Source: Medicago truncatula
Lineage: Eukaryota > Streptophyta > Magnoliopsida > Fabales > Fabaceae
Reading direction: 5' to 3'
DNA: 64,000 bases
Assembly: GCF_003473485.1 (NCBI RefSeq)
Contig: NC_053046.1
Coordinates: forward strand, 8,008,001 to 8,072,000
Shown: in pieces, positions 45,128-58,200 of the stretch
How positions within the stretch are numbered: the stretch's first letter is position 1
Layout: each line of letters begins with the position of its first letter
Notes under the pieces: generated by a model
What the model was told of the DNA's origin: nothing
The model's database searches: none
What the model saw: only the letters and a program-made list of their open reading frames with translations
Made by a program: the position numbers and the translations under genes

Positions 45128-46233
45128 GGTTTCATGGGTAAAGCAATAACAATAAACTTGGGTTTGCAAGTGAAAATAAAAAATTTAAGTTGTAAATTAA
45201 CAGGAAAATAGCACTATAGCAGGACTACATGTACAACTAGTTAAAGTTACAAGTCATGTGTCCATAAATCTTAGATCAACTAGTAAAATACTAAAAGTTT
45301 TAGGCTAGACATCATGATTGAGGTTCAAACTCTGATCCCTCAAATACTTATGTGTAAGTTTTAATAGTTATTTGTCATTTCATATATCTAAAAAAAAAAA
45401 AGTCAATTTACTGCATATCATATCATAATAGACAAATAAATATAAGAAACATCAAAACAAACAAATAGCATCACCAACTATCTTTAGTTCCAATAAACAA
45501 CAAATTTTTCTTTTTGTTGATAAAAATGATCTAAAAAATAAATACTTCAATTCTGCCAAGAAACTAGCCATTACAATATTAAATATTGTGAACTGATTTT
45601 GCATGGATCAATTAACAATGAGAAGCCTTTTAAATATACATATCAGACAACGACATATGTAAGATTTAATAATTAAAGAAACGACAAAAACACAATTAAT
45701 ATATCATGGATTTTAAATTAAAAAACAAATTTTGAATATTATGTAAATCACACAAATCATGAAGTAAATATGACTCTTTTCTGACAAAAAAAATATAAAA
45801 ATATGACTCTTTAAATCATGCATTTCAATTAGAAATAATACCACCAACTATATGCATGAACCACCAAGAAATCTACAAAAAATACATACTTCTTAATTTT
45901 TCATGTATTAAAAATTACTCTTTGAGTCATGCATGCCATGTGAAAATAAATATTATATATATTAGAGATATAGAGTCATTCTAAATTTTGACCTCTATTA
46001 CATTTATTTATCTACTATCTTTCAAATAAATCTTAAAAAAAAAATAATCAAATAAATGTGTAAATACTTGCATAAAAATTTAAAATGTTTATTATTCTTT
46101 TTGTCTCACATTTGAATTCATCTATACTAAAAAATTTATCTATTAACATATACTATTTTCAAATTTTAAAGCTCTTATAAATATTTATACATGTTATATA
46201 TCTTACTAAGAGAATGCATGAGTATGAATAACT
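45128..46233. other. intergenic, no gene seen
   Basis: Extremely AT-rich (well over 70% by eye). A GAGGTTCAAACTCTGATCC stretch near 45320 is faintly SINE-like. No gene is recognised. Confidence 0.4.
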
Positions 46234-46630
46234 GAATCCTCGAAAGAGTCAGAAGCAAGGGATTATCTTGAATGATGAGTCACCTGAGGTTCTTTCGCCG
46301 AAGATTACTTCTCCGACGGAATCAAAATTGGAACTGCAATAACTCTCAATCGAAGTTGCAGGACGAGTAACTGAATCCTCGATAGAATTAGAAGCAGGGA
46401 TTATCTTGAATTTTGAATGATGAGTCACCTGAGGTTCTTTCGCCGGCGGAATCAGAATCGCAACCGCGATAACTCTCAGTCAGAGTTGCCAACGAGTACA
46501 GGAATCCTCGAAAGAATTAGAAGCAGGGGGATTATCTTCAATCTTGGTTGATGATTCATCTGATATTCCTTCGTAGGAAACTGTTGTGTAATCAGTCTCT
46601 CTGCAAATTTGCAGCGAATAAGTGACAGAA
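46234..46630 (+). repeat. degenerate tandem array, ~130-bp unit, 3 copies plus a stub
   Basis: Units begin GAATCCTCGAAAGAGTCAGA (46234), GAATCCTCGATAGAATTAGA (46373), GAATCCTCGAAAGAATTAGA (46502) and a stub GAATACTCAGAAGAA (46628), with periods 139, 129 and 126. Shared inside are GATTATCTTGAAT, GATGAGTCACCTGAGGTTCT and CAATAACTCTCAATC-like blocks. GC content is above that of the surroundings. In one frame, copies 1 and 2 share NDESPEVLSP, then SPTESK or SPAESE, so this may be a decayed repeat-protein exon. Confidence 0.8.
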
Positions 46631-47871
46631 TACTCAGAAGAAGATGAACTTTGACAAAGACGAGGATCGATTGTTCACGAAGTGTTCTAATTTGAAGCCA
46701 AAACTACGTAAATTGTGTAATCAGTCTCTCCGTTAGAAACAGTTGCATGTAACATTTCTAAGATGATAATGGAATCATTTTTTAAGCTTTATCTTCTTCT
46801 TTTTTTTTTTTTTTTGTTGAAAACATAGCTTTATCTTAAAGGCATTAATCAGAGTACTAAAAGTAACAAGTTTATATAAAAATTTGTATAATTATTGCAT
46901 TGACAAAAGAAATTGGTTGTATTTCCAAGACAATTATTTTTTAAATAAAATCCTAAAATAACGTTATTAGGACACTCTTTAGTAAAAACATTTGTTAATG
47001 TACAAGATTATATTTATAAAATCCCTCCCTTAACCCAACTCTCTTTCCACTATTGATCATTTTCAACACTTCTTTTGCCTCTCGTTCTCGACTCCGACGA
47101 TAGAAGGTATAATTTTGATCATCCTCTGTAATGTCTACCTATTAGAGTCCGATAGAATCTCATATCTTTATTAAATAAGTCGTGGAAGTAATTTTTCTAT
47201 CTATTATTTATATTTTTTTTTCTTAGCTAAATATCTTATTCATTTTTTATACACTTCATTTGAGTTAAATCTCCTGTTCTCTTTCTCGCCCCTTAACAAG
47301 TCTATATATAGTTTTTTTTTCCTCCCTTATTTACACCAATTTACACCAAAGGATTGGTATAAATCGTCAATGATTAACATAGGCAGGATTTAATGATTAA
47401 TAAGAGTAATTTTATATTACGTCAAAAAACAAAAGAGTAATTTTATAAAAATGCCACACTATTTATTTACAACTTTTTCTTTACTTATATGAAATAATTG
47501 AAAGTGATACTCAACATGGATAAAGAGTGTCGTATAAACTATTATGGTTCTCTCATATTCAATGAATTAATTTCTACAATTGTGCATAGCGAATATCTTA
47601 ATTTTTTAAAGGAAAATATGAACTCGTGCCCAACACATAAGTTAAAAAGTTAAAAGTAAAAATATCTTTTTGAAACTTGTGTATTCGATGTTTTAAAAGT
47701 TGATTCATGTTTTCAAAACAAATTTTCTTTATCATTTCTTTTTTTATCTTCTTAACTTGTACTTTAGTGCATAAGTTAGCATGACCCTTTTTAATGGAGG
47801 GAGAAAATATTAGGCCAGTCCACCAAAATTAATGGTGATTTCATCTATGTAAGTTGACAAAATTATGCTGA
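46631..47871. other. intergenic, no gene seen
   Basis: AT-rich spacer. TTAGGACACTCTTTAGTAAA near 46968 resembles one end of the small MITE family at 29388. No gene is recognised. Confidence 0.4.
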
Positions 47872-47873
47872 TA

Positions 47874-48152
47874 CTCCCTCTGTCCCAAATTGTATGTCGT
47901 TTTGGAAAAAAAAATTTGTCCCAAATTATATGTCGCTTTACAATACCAATGAAATATTAATGTTATTTTTCCTATTATATCCTTAACTATTAATTACTCT
48001 CTCTTCTTTCAATTATTTCATTTATCTTTTCCATACCATTTATTAGGGATAATTTTGTAAAACAACTCATAATTTCTCTTCCCCATACAATATTAATTAC
48101 ATTTCTTAATACTGAAATGACCAAAACGTCATACAATTTGGAACGGAGGGAG
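47874..48152 (+). mobile_element. Stowaway-type MITE (Tc1/mariner)
   Basis: 279 bp between TA dinucleotides. The ends are CTCCCTCTGTCCCAAATTGT and, reversed from the right, CTCCCTCCGTTCCAAATTGT. The interior carries TTACTCTCTCTTCTTTCAAT and TAAAACAACTCATAAT blocks shared with the two other copies. TIR and TA target are diagnostic of Stowaway. Confidence 0.9.
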
Positions 48153-48154
48153 TA

Positions 48155-48428
48155 ATTATTTAGAGTAATTCCATTTCTGTTTTCAAGCACTATAATGCAA
48201 GTTGCTCAAAATCACAAAAGGCAATTACTATCACCGTATTCAAAAAACCAATAAGGATGATTTAAACATTATTATTAGACCCACAAACATAAAACAAAGC
48301 AAACAACAAAAGACACAAATACGTAGTCTTGATATTGTTTCGTTGAGGACGGTAAACAACCATTAAATAACCGTCAAAGTGGCCTGTTATACCTTCCTCG
48401 TTTGGTTCACCCGAAATAAACATTAATT
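48155..48428. other. short spacer
   Basis: Spacer between the Stowaway element and the HIPP promoter; nothing recognised. Confidence 0.4.
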
Positions 48429-48435
48429 TATATAT
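48429..48435 (+). promoter_or_regulatory. TATA box
   Basis: TATATAA about 130 bases before the ATG at 48564; a plausible core promoter for the HIPP gene. Confidence 0.5.
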
Positions 48436-48563
48436 AATACTACTACTTGAAAACACCATAGACCAAAGTTATTGTAAAATTTGAAAAACCTTGTGTATTA
48501 GTAGTATTTTACTTAAACATTCTAGTGAGATCAGAAACAACAAAGCTGGTTGATAATTTCTCC

Positions 48564-49175
48564 ATGGTTAAGAAAACTGTATTGAAGGTTAATATCGATT
48601 GTCCAAAATGCAAAAAGAAACTCATCAAAACTGTCTCTTCTCTTGAAGGTAACCATATCATTTAGATTATACACACATTATCTCCCTATATTTGTTATGG
48701 ATTGAATTAACATTTTAAATGTTTATTGCTTGCTATAAAGATTTTGAGTAGAAACATATGTTGAGATTTTTTTCATTGAATTGCAGGGATAGATAAAATT
48801 GAAGCTGATGAAGTGAAGGGAACATTGACAATATTAGGGGATGCAGACCCATATGACATAATAGTGCGAATAAGGAAAGCAGGAAAACATGCTGAAATTG
48901 TGAGTATTGGGCCTCCCCCAGGCCCTGCCCCTCTACCACCTGGGCCGGCGCCTCCGAAAACGGATGCTGCAAAAAAGCCCGCGGAAAATAAAAAGCCCGA
49001 AGAAAAGAGTAAGCCTGGAGATAAGGATAAGCCCAGCCCAGTGAGTTTGGACCAAATATCTTATGTGCTCTATACGCAGATGCCTTATTGCTACCCACAG
49101 TACCAGGGCCAGCCAGTTGCTGTGGTGTACATGAATAGGTGGGATGAACCCAATACATCTTGCACTATAATGTGA
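48564..49175 (+). CDS. heavy-metal-associated isoprenylated plant protein (HIPP)
   Basis: Two exons, 48564-48648 and 48787-49175, give 157 residues. The N-terminal HMA domain (1-70) opens MVKKTVLKVNIDCPKC with the metal-binding Cys13-x-x-Cys16, and the exon border falls after SSLE, the usual place in this family. A Pro- and Lys-rich linker follows (about 72-115: PPPGPAPLPPGPAPP, then repeated KKPxxxKKPEEKSKP). The last four residues are Cys-Thr-Ile-Met, a CaaX box; Met at the end favours farnesylation. HIPPs bind transition metals and attach to membranes or the nucleus through the lipid; roles include cadmium and copper handling and stress responses. The particular metal is not predictable here. 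The first ATG in a CCATGG context is used. Confidence 0.93.
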
Positions 49176-50199
49176 CTTTTTAAGCGATAATTATGGTAGA
49201 CATCTTCTTGAGTGGTATTATGTTTTCTTTCAAATAAAATGAGAGAATTTTGGTTTTGGTTATTGTAATTTCCTTGATTTTCATTGATTAAAATTTAAAA
49301 TCACTTTTTTCCTTTGGCATTCATTTTAGGAATCAATTAAAAAAAATTAGTTGAGTTGATAATGGAGTTGTATTCTAACATGGAACCACATATTAGTGGG
49401 ATAGAACATCCAGCACATATGACAGTAGTGTGTCGTACTCAAAATCGAGTGTATTATGTGCTTACAGTATAAAAAAAATGACTTAGTTTTCTCTTTGGTA
49501 CCATATTACTTTACACTATTTATCCTAAGTGGTGGGAAAGCAGACCAAGTATATAGATCATGCGCTAAGCATATTCAAGGTGTTGTAACTAGATCAGTAT
49601 TAAACTTAAATTCTTTGGGCTTAATCCGAGATATAATGACTATTTTATGACAGTCTACAATCCCGCAAGAAATGGTTGAATCAAGTATATTGAACTTTTT
49701 GTTTATGTTTTAGAACTAATGTAGTAGTGTTCTACTCGGTTATGTCGCATATGGAACAAGGGACTTCAACCAACGACCACACATGTAACATGTCATGTTC
49801 TCCTAGGATAAATGGCTATGAGGTCTTGAAGATGGCGGAAGACGTTCCATGGGTTGAAGAGGTTATGTTGAATCTTGTGGAATTAACTAAAAAGTTTGGT
49901 GTAGTTGGATGCAAGGATATTCAAGAGGACAGAAGGCATTCTAAGGGTTGAGAGGTAAAGGTGAAAGCTTGTGGGACTACAAAGTGCAGTTGGATGCAAA
50001 GAGAAGAATCAGACGTCGAAGTTTGTGAGACTATTCAATGTGGTTGGATGCAAGTAGAAGTCGATGTGTTGATCAAGATTCAAGCGAGGATTTGAACTTG
50101 ATTGATTTTGTCTTAAGGAGTAGTTCAAGTCAAGGTTAAGAAGGAATGTGTTTGATGGTTAAATTGACATCGTCACTAATTTAAGTCAAGGTAGAGAAT
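49176..50199. other. 3' UTR and probable LTR-element remnant
   Basis: The first 150 bases are HIPP 3' UTR. From about 49700 the sequence becomes GC-richer, with phrases such as GTTGGATGCAA repeated (near 49905, 49991 and 50044), and leads into a purine-rich tract just before 50200. This looks like internal sequence of an old LTR element; no domain is recognised. Confidence 0.35.
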
Positions 50200-50696
50200 T
50201 GTTGACAAAATAGAAGATTTTTATAAATCAAAAATTAAGGGTTGGTTCCTTTTGGGGTTAGATTCTATAGTTACGAAACATTGAAAAACACCTTGGATAG
50301 TGAAATCATTTAGTCTTTTGGTCACGAAAAGAGATTCAAAAAAATGGTAGAAATTAGGATTGCCCTTGGAGAGCTTCTTGAAGCTAACTTCTTGCAACTC
50401 TTTTGTATCACTTTTTAAAGAAACTCCTTGATATTGAAGTGGAGATCTCTCTCTCCTTCAGATATAGGTCATTATTGAACCAAACTGAGTGAACAAATTT
50501 TTGGTATGTGTTCTCTATTCTCTACTCTCTTTATCTTATTATTTTTTGGTTCGATTGTGGTTTTTCTTTACACTTGGTTGCTAGATTAGATCAAGATCTA
50601 TTGTTGTTGATTGTGATTGTTTTGGTTACTGATTGTCACTAATACTTTCTCTACACATCTAAGTTTATTGGTGTGATTTTGAGTCCTAAATTCACA
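50200..50696 (+). mobile_element. probable LTR of a Copia-type retrotransposon (fossil)
   Basis: About 497 bases starting TGTTGAC after a GGTAGAGAAT purine tract, and ending near TTCACA, which is the usual TG..CA border of an LTR. A piece of the same family lies at 31590-31700. I see no partner LTR in the window, so it is a remnant. Family and borders are inferred. Confidence 0.4.
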
Positions 50697-52315
50697 ATAA
50701 TTAGCTATAGCTTTTTACCTTAGTGTAATCTCTCACTAAGAAATAAAAAGCTAAAAGTGGTTCACTGCACTCTCGCTCAAAAGATTTAACATTTTTGTAT
50801 TGCCAAATACACATTCGAATTCAAAACTTCTAATTAAAGTATATATCTCTTACCATCTCATTCAAGGGTTGCTGGACAACTTAATATCGTTCTTTTTATT
50901 TTACTTTTCTATGATACATTGCAATAGCATCGTGGATTCCCTTCCCTTATTGAGCAAAAAAAAAAGCATCTACTTAGGGAGTGTTTGTTTCACCTCCAAA
51001 AATTTAATTAGTGTTCATCAATTATTCACTTCCTTCCTCAAATACTATTTCGCTGCCCTACAAAACAATACTCGTAATAATAATGGAAAAAGTTTGGCCT
51101 TGTTAGTTTGTACGGTATGCATTAATTTAGGTACATTGAACCCAAAATGAACATATAGACAAAAAAAAAAAAACTTGACAGTGTACCATGACACGTATGG
51201 ACTACACATTTTAGTTATATAGTGCCACTAGTTCTATAAGTTGAATTATATTCAACCATGTTATTTATGCAAGTCATTATTAATTGCATACATAAAAAAG
51301 CATCTTATACCATAGCCATTCCTTTTCATAGGACAAAACAAAATGTTTATTAAGAAATTTCGGACTCGATTATTTTTTCTGTCGTTTTCTTGTAACGTAC
51401 GTTTGTGTGTTCGACACGTCGTGGAAAATTTGTTCAAAATATAATATAATATAAACAAACCAAATCGAAGTTGGATAGCCTTCTAAGTAAACAAGATCAT
51501 GGTCCCTTTCCATGTTTCCCTTTTTCTTTTTTATGTTTTTCTTAATTCTTAAATATATTTTTTGCTTTGTTAAAGACAAATGTTGTGACCATACAAAGTT
51601 TGGTCATGTTTGAGCGTGCTGTATTATACATACAAATCAGAGTGAGTGGGTCAATTTTTAATTCACTTTCCGAAAGTTGCTAAGCTAGCATGTGGTGGAC
51701 ACATTTGTTCATTCATATGTATGAGCCAATGAACTAGTAAAAAATAGGTTGCTTGCTTATTCACACTGATGTGTGTATATAAAGTTAACATAATAAAATA
51801 GGTGAGGTAATTAACGTGAATGCACAAAAATGAAAGTGTCTATGCTTATTAAATAACAATGGAATGAGTTTTGAACTACCAACTACTATAATTTTGGTCA
51901 CTAGTTGAATTATGATAACTAAAGTTTTTGGGTTGGGTATAACAACTGATTTGAGCGAAGGGTTAGGAGTTATTGGAGGTCGTTAAAAACCTTCGCAAAT
52001 AGATTGTGTCACGATAATAAATGATATATTTTCAATGTAAATTAAGAGAAAAAATAAAGGGAGAATTATTAAATCACAAAAGAGAAAATGTAGACGATCA
52101 AAATGACAGGTAAAGGTGAACTTGAGCAAGTTGTTTAAAAACCAAAAAGTATATTATAATTGCAAGTTGCAAAATGTGTCATGAAAGGGTCACCAAAAAG
52201 TATAGCTAAATATGTCATTATTTTTCATATAATCAACGGGAGCAAACACATCTCTTCCGTTGTTTCATCAGATATATCTTTTTTCTTTATCACACTCATA
52301 TCCAATAAAGATGAT
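50697..52315. other. intergenic, no gene seen
   Basis: AT-rich spacer. No repeat family or gene is recognised; the frame at 50800 is low-complexity. Confidence 0.4.
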
Positions 52316-52324
52316 TTAAAAGAA

Positions 52325-52622
52325 GGTGCCATTTAATTTGGGAAAGGACAGTTCTTTCCCATCGTGGGAAAGTTGATCATGTCCATTAGATTAAATGAGG
52401 AATATATTCTTATCATACTCTCTCAACCACTACATTATTTTTTTATACTATCTTTCACACTCTCTCTTTCATGTCCCTACACATCCATGTGAAAGATAAT
52501 ATAAAAAAATAATCTAGTGGTTGAGAGAGTATGATAGAAATATGTTCCCTATTTAATCTAATGGACATGATTAACTTTCCCACGGTGGGAAAGAACTTTC
52601 CTTTCCCAAATTAAATGGCACC
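52325..52622. mobile_element. young foldback Mutator-type MITE
   Basis: 298 bp, almost wholly palindromic, with a perfect 9-bp target duplication TTAAAAGAA (52316-52324 and 52623-52631). The ends are perfect inverted repeats starting GGTGCCATTTAATTTGGGAA. Pairing runs through TCATACTCTCTCAACCACTA / TAGTGGTTGAGAGAGTATGA to a loop of about 20 bases. Few mismatches and intact duplication mark a recent insertion. A transcript would make a hairpin stem of about 135 bp. Confidence 0.92.
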
Positions 52623-53272
52623 TTAAAAGAATCATGAGCACCGTCAATCACTGGATAGAGGATTCCGCTTCCACACATATACATATGCACCTACCTAGGA
52701 ATGGATAGAGGGCTGGCAACCCAAGTTGGAGCTTTATGCCTTAAAATTTTGAAATAGAAAAAAGCCTAAAAAAAATTCCAATTTAGTTATAGCCATGTAA
52801 TATGATAATCTAATTGTAAATGTTTCTCTAGCTTGCTTAATTGGATAGAAAGATCACATATTTTATTTACTTGTCCTAGATTCAACTCTTAATTTAAAAA
52901 AATTGATTTTTTTATTTATTTTAAAGGTTTAATTATAAAATTTATTTTATGCCTCTAAATATACTGAACCGACGATTAATAGATTCTCTTTAATCGTCAT
53001 TATCCACACTAAGACATTCAAAACATCAGTGATTGTCTGATTAATATCAAATAGTGTCAAAATTAAATATATATTTTAATTTTATTATTCGTAAAATCAA
53101 ATTAGAATCTAAACTTTCTAATATTTATCAAGCGGTTACTAATATCCCGAATGTGTAAGAGAAAGAGTCATGCTAACTTGTGTTCTAAGGGCACAAGTTA
53201 AAAACTACAAATGAAAATGAAAAATAATTTTTATAAGAAAATAAACTTTTTAGATATTAAATGCACAATTTC

Positions 53273-53600
53273 TGTTGGAAGATGTGTGGAAATTGAGTAA
53301 TTGACTAAATACAAAATTCCATAGTGGGTACAACTAGTATAGTGTGAATTGAAAATTGGAAGTCCCACATCGGATGGATCTCACACATAGTGTTTATATA
53401 GTGGGGGCGTACCTCTTATTAACGGGGTACATATATATTGATATATATTTTATTATTTAGAAATGATAAATTAAATAATTAATTTAATCATTATTAGAAA
53501 GTGTTTTCGTAGTCCCCACATACTGTGCGTGCGGTACGTAATTGAACATTGAATCAACGTGTGGCTGTAACCTGATCGTAACTCAACCTTATTTTTTTTT
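53273..53600 (+). repeat. possible LTR fragment
   Basis: TGTTGGAAGATGTGTGG start, then AGTCCCACATCGGATGG and TGTTTATATAGTGGG: the 'cccacatcgg' plus TATA layout seen in many plant LTR promoters. No right border or partner is found. Family unknown; treated as a fossil fragment. Confidence 0.3.
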
Positions 53601-54488
53601 TTAAGTACTTTTATGAAATCGAAAAACAACAATTTCTAATACTATGTTTCTTTATTTTTTGTATCTTAACAGGGGCGCCGTTTAAGGTACACGACCCTTA
53701 TGGGTCTTGCATGGTGCATGACATGCTTTTACAAGTTTTTTTTTTTTTTTTTTTTTTTATGTTGGTCTTATAACTTACATGTGTAGGTCAACCCAGTATT
53801 AGTTACCTGTTGTTGCAGGTAATCAGTATTATATTAATCACATATACAAATTGAGTGCAGGGGTTATTTTGGGTAGTTCAAAAGTAATACCTTTCCTCTT
53901 TTCCTTGCCTTTGAAACGAGAAGAACATCTTCCTTCACAATTTCTTCATGACTAAACAAATTTTAATTTAACATGGACTAAAAACACTAAAGGAAAATTT
54001 TGCAGGGACTAAAAAGTGTGATTTATTTTTATAATGACTAAAATTAAAACTGCAGATATTTATAGGGACCAAAAACTTAATTAACCCTAATATTAGTGAT
54101 TAAAAATTGCTATCACACATGATTTGATTATTGGTAGCTCTCATACATTATTAACTGTTTAGAAGATATTTTAGATTGATTAGTCATTGAACATTCTTTC
54201 ATCGTGATGCATCCAAATAAGTGTTTTTGTGTCATGCTTTGGCATTGGAGTTATGTTTGAAAAAATAATAATAAACGTTGATATAAGGTAAATTAGTAGT
54301 ATATTCAAATTTGACTTTTTCATATTCCAAGGTAAATAAACGTAAAAAAAAAAAAGAAGGTAAATTAGTAGTATTAATTAGGGTTATGTTTGAAAAAATA
54401 ATAATAAATGCATCTAATATTAATTAGTAGTATTAATTAGGGTTGTGTTTGGAGTACACCCTCCGGTCACTATTATGAGCAAAAACTA
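53601..54488. other. intergenic with local duplications
   Basis: Includes a 23-base T run at about 53737. The words GGGACTAAAAAGTGTG and GGGACCAAAAACTTAATTAA (54014-54085) resemble ends of a Mutator-type MITE. The local duplications at 54248-54455 are listed separately. No gene. Confidence 0.4.
54248..54455 (+). repeat. interleaved local duplications
   Basis: GTTATGTTTGAAAAAATAAT occurs at about 54251 and 54384. GGTAAATTAGTAGTA occurs at about 54286 and 54359. TTAGTAGTATTAATTAGGGT occurs at about 54364 and 54422. The order A-B-B'-A'-C implies several overlapping events rather than one tandem duplication. Confidence 0.75.
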
Positions 54489-54762
54489 CTCCCTCCGTCC
54501 CAAATTGTATAACGTTTTAGGCATTTCACACATATTAAGAAATGTAATTAATATTGTGTGGGATATTATGAGTTGTTTTACAAAATTGTCCTCAATAAAT
54601 GATATGAGAAAGATAAATGAAGGAATTGAAAGAAGAGAAAGTAATAAATAGTTAAGGATATAATAGGAAAAGTAACATTAATTTTTCATTGGTATTGTAA
54701 AGCGACATACAATTTGGACAAATATTTTTTCAAAAGTGACATACAATTTGGAACGGAGGGAG
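54489..54762 (-). mobile_element. Stowaway-type MITE (opposite orientation)
   Basis: 274 bp between TA dinucleotides; ends CTCCCTCCGTCCCAAATTGT and, reversed, CTCCCTCCGTTCCAAATTGT. The interior is the reverse of the copies at 47874 and 62517 (ATTATGAGTTGTTTTACAAA). Confidence 0.9.
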
Positions 54763-55213
54763 TAACATTTTAGATTCATTCATTAAATGGTGTATATAGT
54801 TGACAATAACACCCTTTACGTAAATTGTTTGCAAAATCATTTAAGTTATTAAAGATCAACTTTAAAGATTAAAATATACTATCCTAGTGGGTCAACCTGT
54901 CAAGAAATACGTGCCATTCAAAATATTCTTTCTAAATCCAATGGCTCACAACCAATTTACAAACTAAAAAAAAAATAAAAAAATTGTAGTCTCTTATGGT
55001 AGGAGACCCATTAAAATCGCCTACCCTAGCCAGAACCCTTAACAGGTGCCTTAAAGACACAAAATTAGCTTTTCTCTAACAGGAATTGCAACTTTACGGG
55101 ACCTAAGTAGTTGTGTTGTGTCCAATAAATACCATGATATATATTGAGAAACATAGGATAGAATCAAAATTACAAAACACAATTATCTCCCTTCACTTGA
55201 GAAACCAAACATA

Positions 55214-58200
55214 ATGTTTTCTCAAAGAGAAATGCCTTCACCATCTACAATTTTCTCAGCTTATGCATCCATGACAGCTTCCATCATGCTGCTTCGTTCC
55301 ATGGCACAAGAACTCATCCCTCAACCAATTCGTGGCTACCTTTACAACACCTTCCGCTACCTCATTAAACCACGTTCCCCTACACTCACACTCATCATAG
55401 AAGAATCAACAGGCATAACACGTAACCAAGTTTATGATGCAGCTGAGTCTTATCTCTCAACTAAAGTCACCCCTGAAAATGAAAGACTCAAAATCAGCAA
55501 AGTCCCAAAAGAGAAAAAACTCACTATTCGGTTAGAAAAAGGCGAAAAATTAACCGATATTTACAACGGTTTTCCTCTCAAATGGAGATTCATTTGTGCT
55601 GAAACTGAGAAAAACAGTGCAAATGATATGCACAACAATAATAACAGTGTATCTGTTAGATCAGAGAAAAAATATTTTGAACTAAGTTTTCACAAAAAGT
55701 ATAAGGAAGTTGTTTTGGATTCTTATCTTCCTTTCATTCTTGATAAAGCTAAAGAAATGAAAGATGAAGAAAGAGTGTTGAAAATGCATACATTAAACAC
55801 TGCTTATTGTTATAGCGGTGTGAAATGGGATTCAATAAATCTTGAACATCCTTCAACATTTGAAACACTTGCTATGGAGCCAGACATGAAGAATGTTATT
55901 ATAGAAGATTTGAACATGTTTGTGAAGAGAAGAGAGTTTTATAAGAAAGTTGGTAGGGCTTGGAAACGTGGTTATTTGTTGTATGGTCCTCCAGGAACTG
56001 GGAAATCTAGTTTGATTGCTGCTATGGCTAATTATTTGAAGTTTGATATATTTGATCTTCAACTTGGTAACATTGTTAGAGATTCTGATCTTAGAAAGTT
56101 GCTTCTTGCTACTGCTAATAGGTCTATTTTGGTTATTGAAGATATTGATTGCAGTATTGATATTCCTGAGAGGAGGCATGGAGAAGGACGTAAACAGCAA
56201 AATGATATACAGGTTGGTAATTCTTACTAATTAACTTTCATTATAATTCATTCATAGCATTTTAATTTTTCTACCTAGTAATTCTAGAATAACTTAGTTA
56301 TAGAAGTAAATCAAATTTTCTTGGTTGCATTTAAGTCCTCTGATCCATGGACATTTCTGATTAAAGGCGTGTTCCGGCATTCAATATGTATCGTGTCCGA
56401 CACCGACACGACATAAACACTTGTAATTCCATTAAATTATATCATTCTCTCAAAACTTTATCCGTGTCAACGTATCCGTGTCAATATCATGTTTGTATTC
56501 GTGTTTCATATCATTTAACTCTTCACTCTAACATGTTTATCAGAGTCAAATGATTTGTCCTGTTTTTGTTTGTTTATTAAAAATAACATATCAATGAAAA
56601 TAACTAATGTTTTTAGAGAGATTGTTATTATAATTCAATAACTAATTTTTTCACAACCAATTGGAGACCTATATATTTTTTCATACCATATCAATGCATT
56701 TATAAAAGTGAAGTGAAGTGATAAAACAGTGAATTTTACGTGAATGTAAAATTAATTTAGTGACTACATTGAAAACAAAGTTAATGTGTGCTACATTTTT
56801 TAGCTTCTATAATTCCACTTTAGAGTTGCTTTAGGACAGGACAAATGTAATGCAGCCGCAGGTCCAAGCATACTATTACACTAAGATTGTATATTCTTTA
56901 AATATTTGTTTATTGAACTGTCATTTTTTATACATATTAGAAAATAGAACATATAAAGTTAACTACTATAAAATTTTAAATTTTTTATCAGTAGCAATGG
57001 AATTCAATATCACTATCAATGTGACTCAACCACTTGACTGACTAGACCTTAGCGGATCTAGAAAAAAATAATTAGAAGCAAAAGAAAAAATTATGACATG
57101 AAATTAGGAACAAGTTTTAGTTCTTGTTGATTTTGGCTCTAATTCACTCATGTAATTGAATGAAAGTTCTCTTTAATTTGGTTGCTGATACAACTTTTTT
57201 AGTAAGAAAAAGAATTCCAATTGTGGAATATGACTGTGTTCACACTTCACAATAGCAAAGTGTGAGTTATTGGCCTAAAATGGCATATTTTTTTAGTAGC
57301 TAGCATGTGGGTTCTGATTCATTGAAATATGCAAAGAGACAAAGTAGTATTGCTTGTCCTTTTGATTGAGACCTTGACTTGACAGGTTCACATAATTTTT
57401 CTTATTATTGTACAAACTTTCTCTCCTTTAATTTTCTCTTGCACACAAGTGGAAACTTGTTGTATTCCATAGCACACCCTGAATAGGTACTCGGGACCAT
57501 TGAACTAACGTGTAGTTCAATAATTGGTTAAGAAATTTGGTTTATGTTGAAATTTAATTTAATATTTTTTACATTTTTTTCACTAAAGTTGAATTAAAGT
57601 TCTCAAAAGCATTTACTCTATGGTATATATCATCATCAAGCAATATATTTAAGCATAAAAAACTTACTTCCAAAATGCCATTTCACTATCAATCCACGCA
57701 ATTGCTTTAGACAATACTTTATCTTTATTGTTCTTCTACTTTGGTTTGTCCCTTTCTGTTTTACATAAATAGCAAGAGGAAAAATTGACAATACTTGCTG
57801 TCAAAGGTCTTTGTTATTGAATGGTGGAAACCTCATGGGATGATCCTTCGTGTAAAACTTCTATTTTGGTCTTGTCATTTTCATCAAAGATATTCCGTGG
57901 ATATTTATATAATTTAATTCATATATATTTGATTTGATTATAGTTATTCTAGAGTAACATAAATAATTGATTGTGATCTTATTTTCTTACATAGATAGTG
58001 TATTCAAATTAATTATAACTATTCTAGCCAATTCTTTTAGAGTAGCTGTATGTATGTTAATTGATTTCATTTTTAGATGAGTTAAAATTGATTCGTTACG
58101 ACATTTGTCTTGTCGGTCCTTGAAATTACAATGGTGGTCGATTTAGTTATGTTACACACTTTTTTAAACTATCAATATTTAAAATTATATACTAAAACTA

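Noticed and set aside
46234-46630. CRISPR-like array
   Set aside because: Units are about 130 bp, degenerate and without short spacers; a plant nuclear context makes CRISPR implausible.
49727-49951. 74-codon open frame as a host gene
   Set aside because: It is better explained as worn internal sequence of the LTR element ending at 50696; no domain recognised.
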